Assembly: GCF_009831455.1 (NCBI RefSeq)
Contig: NZ_WOWO01000001.1
Coordinates: forward strand, 372,001 to 436,000
Source: Salinirussus salinus
Lineage (GTDB): Archaea; Halobacteriota; Halobacteria; Halobacteriales; Haloarculaceae
Length of the DNA: 64,000 nt
Direction: 5' to 3'
Shown: positions 63,767-64,000 of the stretch, in pieces
Layout of the letters: the number at the start of each line of letters is the position of its first letter
Position numbering within the stretch: position 1 is the first letter of the stretch
The notes under the pieces: model-generated
Databases searched by the model: none
What the model was told of the DNA's origin: nothing
Seen by the model: only the letters and a program-made list of their open reading frames with translations
Translations under genes and position numbers: made by a program

Positions 63767-64000
63767 TCACTCGAGCTGGTGGTAGTCCAGCTCGTGGTCG
63801 GCGTCGAGGGCTTCCTGGACTGCCTCGCTGGGCGTCCCGACCGACTCCGTCGTGAGTCGCATCCCGCCGACGCTGCCGCGCTCGACGACGATGTTTCGCT
63901 TCCAGTCGGGGTCGGTCCCGGGATAATCCGTCCGGGCGTGGGCGCCCCGGGATTCGGTCCGCTCCTGTGCACCCCGGAGGAGTGCCTCGGCGACAACGAG
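63767..64000 (-). CDS. sdhA: Succinate dehydrogenase flavoprotein subunit, C-terminal part (partial)
   Basis: The frame enters from the right edge and ends at the TGA complement 63767-63769, giving 77 residues. ERTESRGAHARTDYPGTDPDWKRNIVVERG is the C-terminal signature of succinate dehydrogenase/fumarate reductase flavoproteins (the RGAH and HARTDYP segments), and the end LDYHQLE fits haloarchaeal SdhA. L-aspartate oxidase has similar text (ESRGAHFR), but the end favours SdhA. The rest lies outside the window. Confidence 0.82.
   Translation of the reverse strand, partial: LVVAEALLRGAQERTESRGAHARTDYPGTDPDWKRNIVVERGSVGGMRLTTESVGTPSEAVQEALDADHELDYHQLE

Overview
The window looks like a haloarchaeal chromosome (class Halobacteria). 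Coding DNA is GC-rich, proteins are strongly acidic, many genes are leaderless with an AT-rich box about 25-30 bp upstream of the start, and stop/start overlaps (ATGA, TGATG) are common. The archaeal-type genes present are ribosomal protein L10e, a haloarchaeal-style Nuo membrane module, archaeal type II GAPDH, haloarchaeal phosphomevalonate decarboxylase, phiH1-like repressors and a haloarchaeal type IV pilin. The species cannot be named from this sequence.

Positions 1-8900 are an accessory segment, probably the right part of an integrated virus or plasmid. It holds the end of an acidic protein, a P-loop ATPase, an AT-rich membrane protein, a PD-(D/E)XK-like nuclease, two phiH1-type winged-helix repressors facing away from a tightly overlapping operon (small ORFs, zinc-finger protein, methyltransferase, tyrosine integrase), a second AT-rich membrane protein and a second integrase in the opposite orientation. 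A possible decayed IS200/IS605 right end lies at 1938-2305 and a hairpin cluster borders the segment at 8.6-8.9 kb.

Positions 8969-31438 are core metabolism: an EEP-fold nuclease/phosphatase, an APC permease, and an acyl-CoA cluster (thiolase, LLM-class oxidoreductase, acyl-CoA dehydrogenase, Rieske protein, amidohydrolase, fused CoA transferase). Then come a CcdA/TlpA thiol-redox pair, a metallophosphoesterase, KatG, GAPDH and PGK, Hsp20, an ATP-grasp ligase and a methyltransferase. Positions 31728-41177 hold L10e, a glutathione-transferase-like protein, several small zinc ribbons, an amidase, a UspA protein, a winged-helix/GNAT fusion and a membrane transglutaminase.

Positions 41.2-44.0 kb are a second small accessory patch: VapBC-like toxin-antitoxin, a pilin whose 3' part is clearly lower in GC than its 5' part, a GNAT protein, two inverted copies of a structured element with compensatory stem changes, and a ribbon-helix-helix regulator. 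Beyond it lie a sphingosine-phosphate-lyase-like PLP enzyme, a CBS protein, a two-RCK potassium channel and a tRNA-Phe with a duplicated 3' end beside it. Two recent tandem copies of an MDR oxidoreductase and a geranylgeranyl-reductase-like flavoprotein follow.

Positions 52.8-58.8 kb encode nuoJ1-J2-K-L-M-N without nuoA-I next to them. The window ends with a GT-C-like membrane protein, phosphomevalonate decarboxylase, an NDH-2-like flavoprotein, a second acyl-CoA dehydrogenase, a zinc ribbon and the C-terminus of a succinate dehydrogenase flavoprotein. The strongest candidate for something undescribed is the pair of covarying structured elements at 43.23-43.57 kb.
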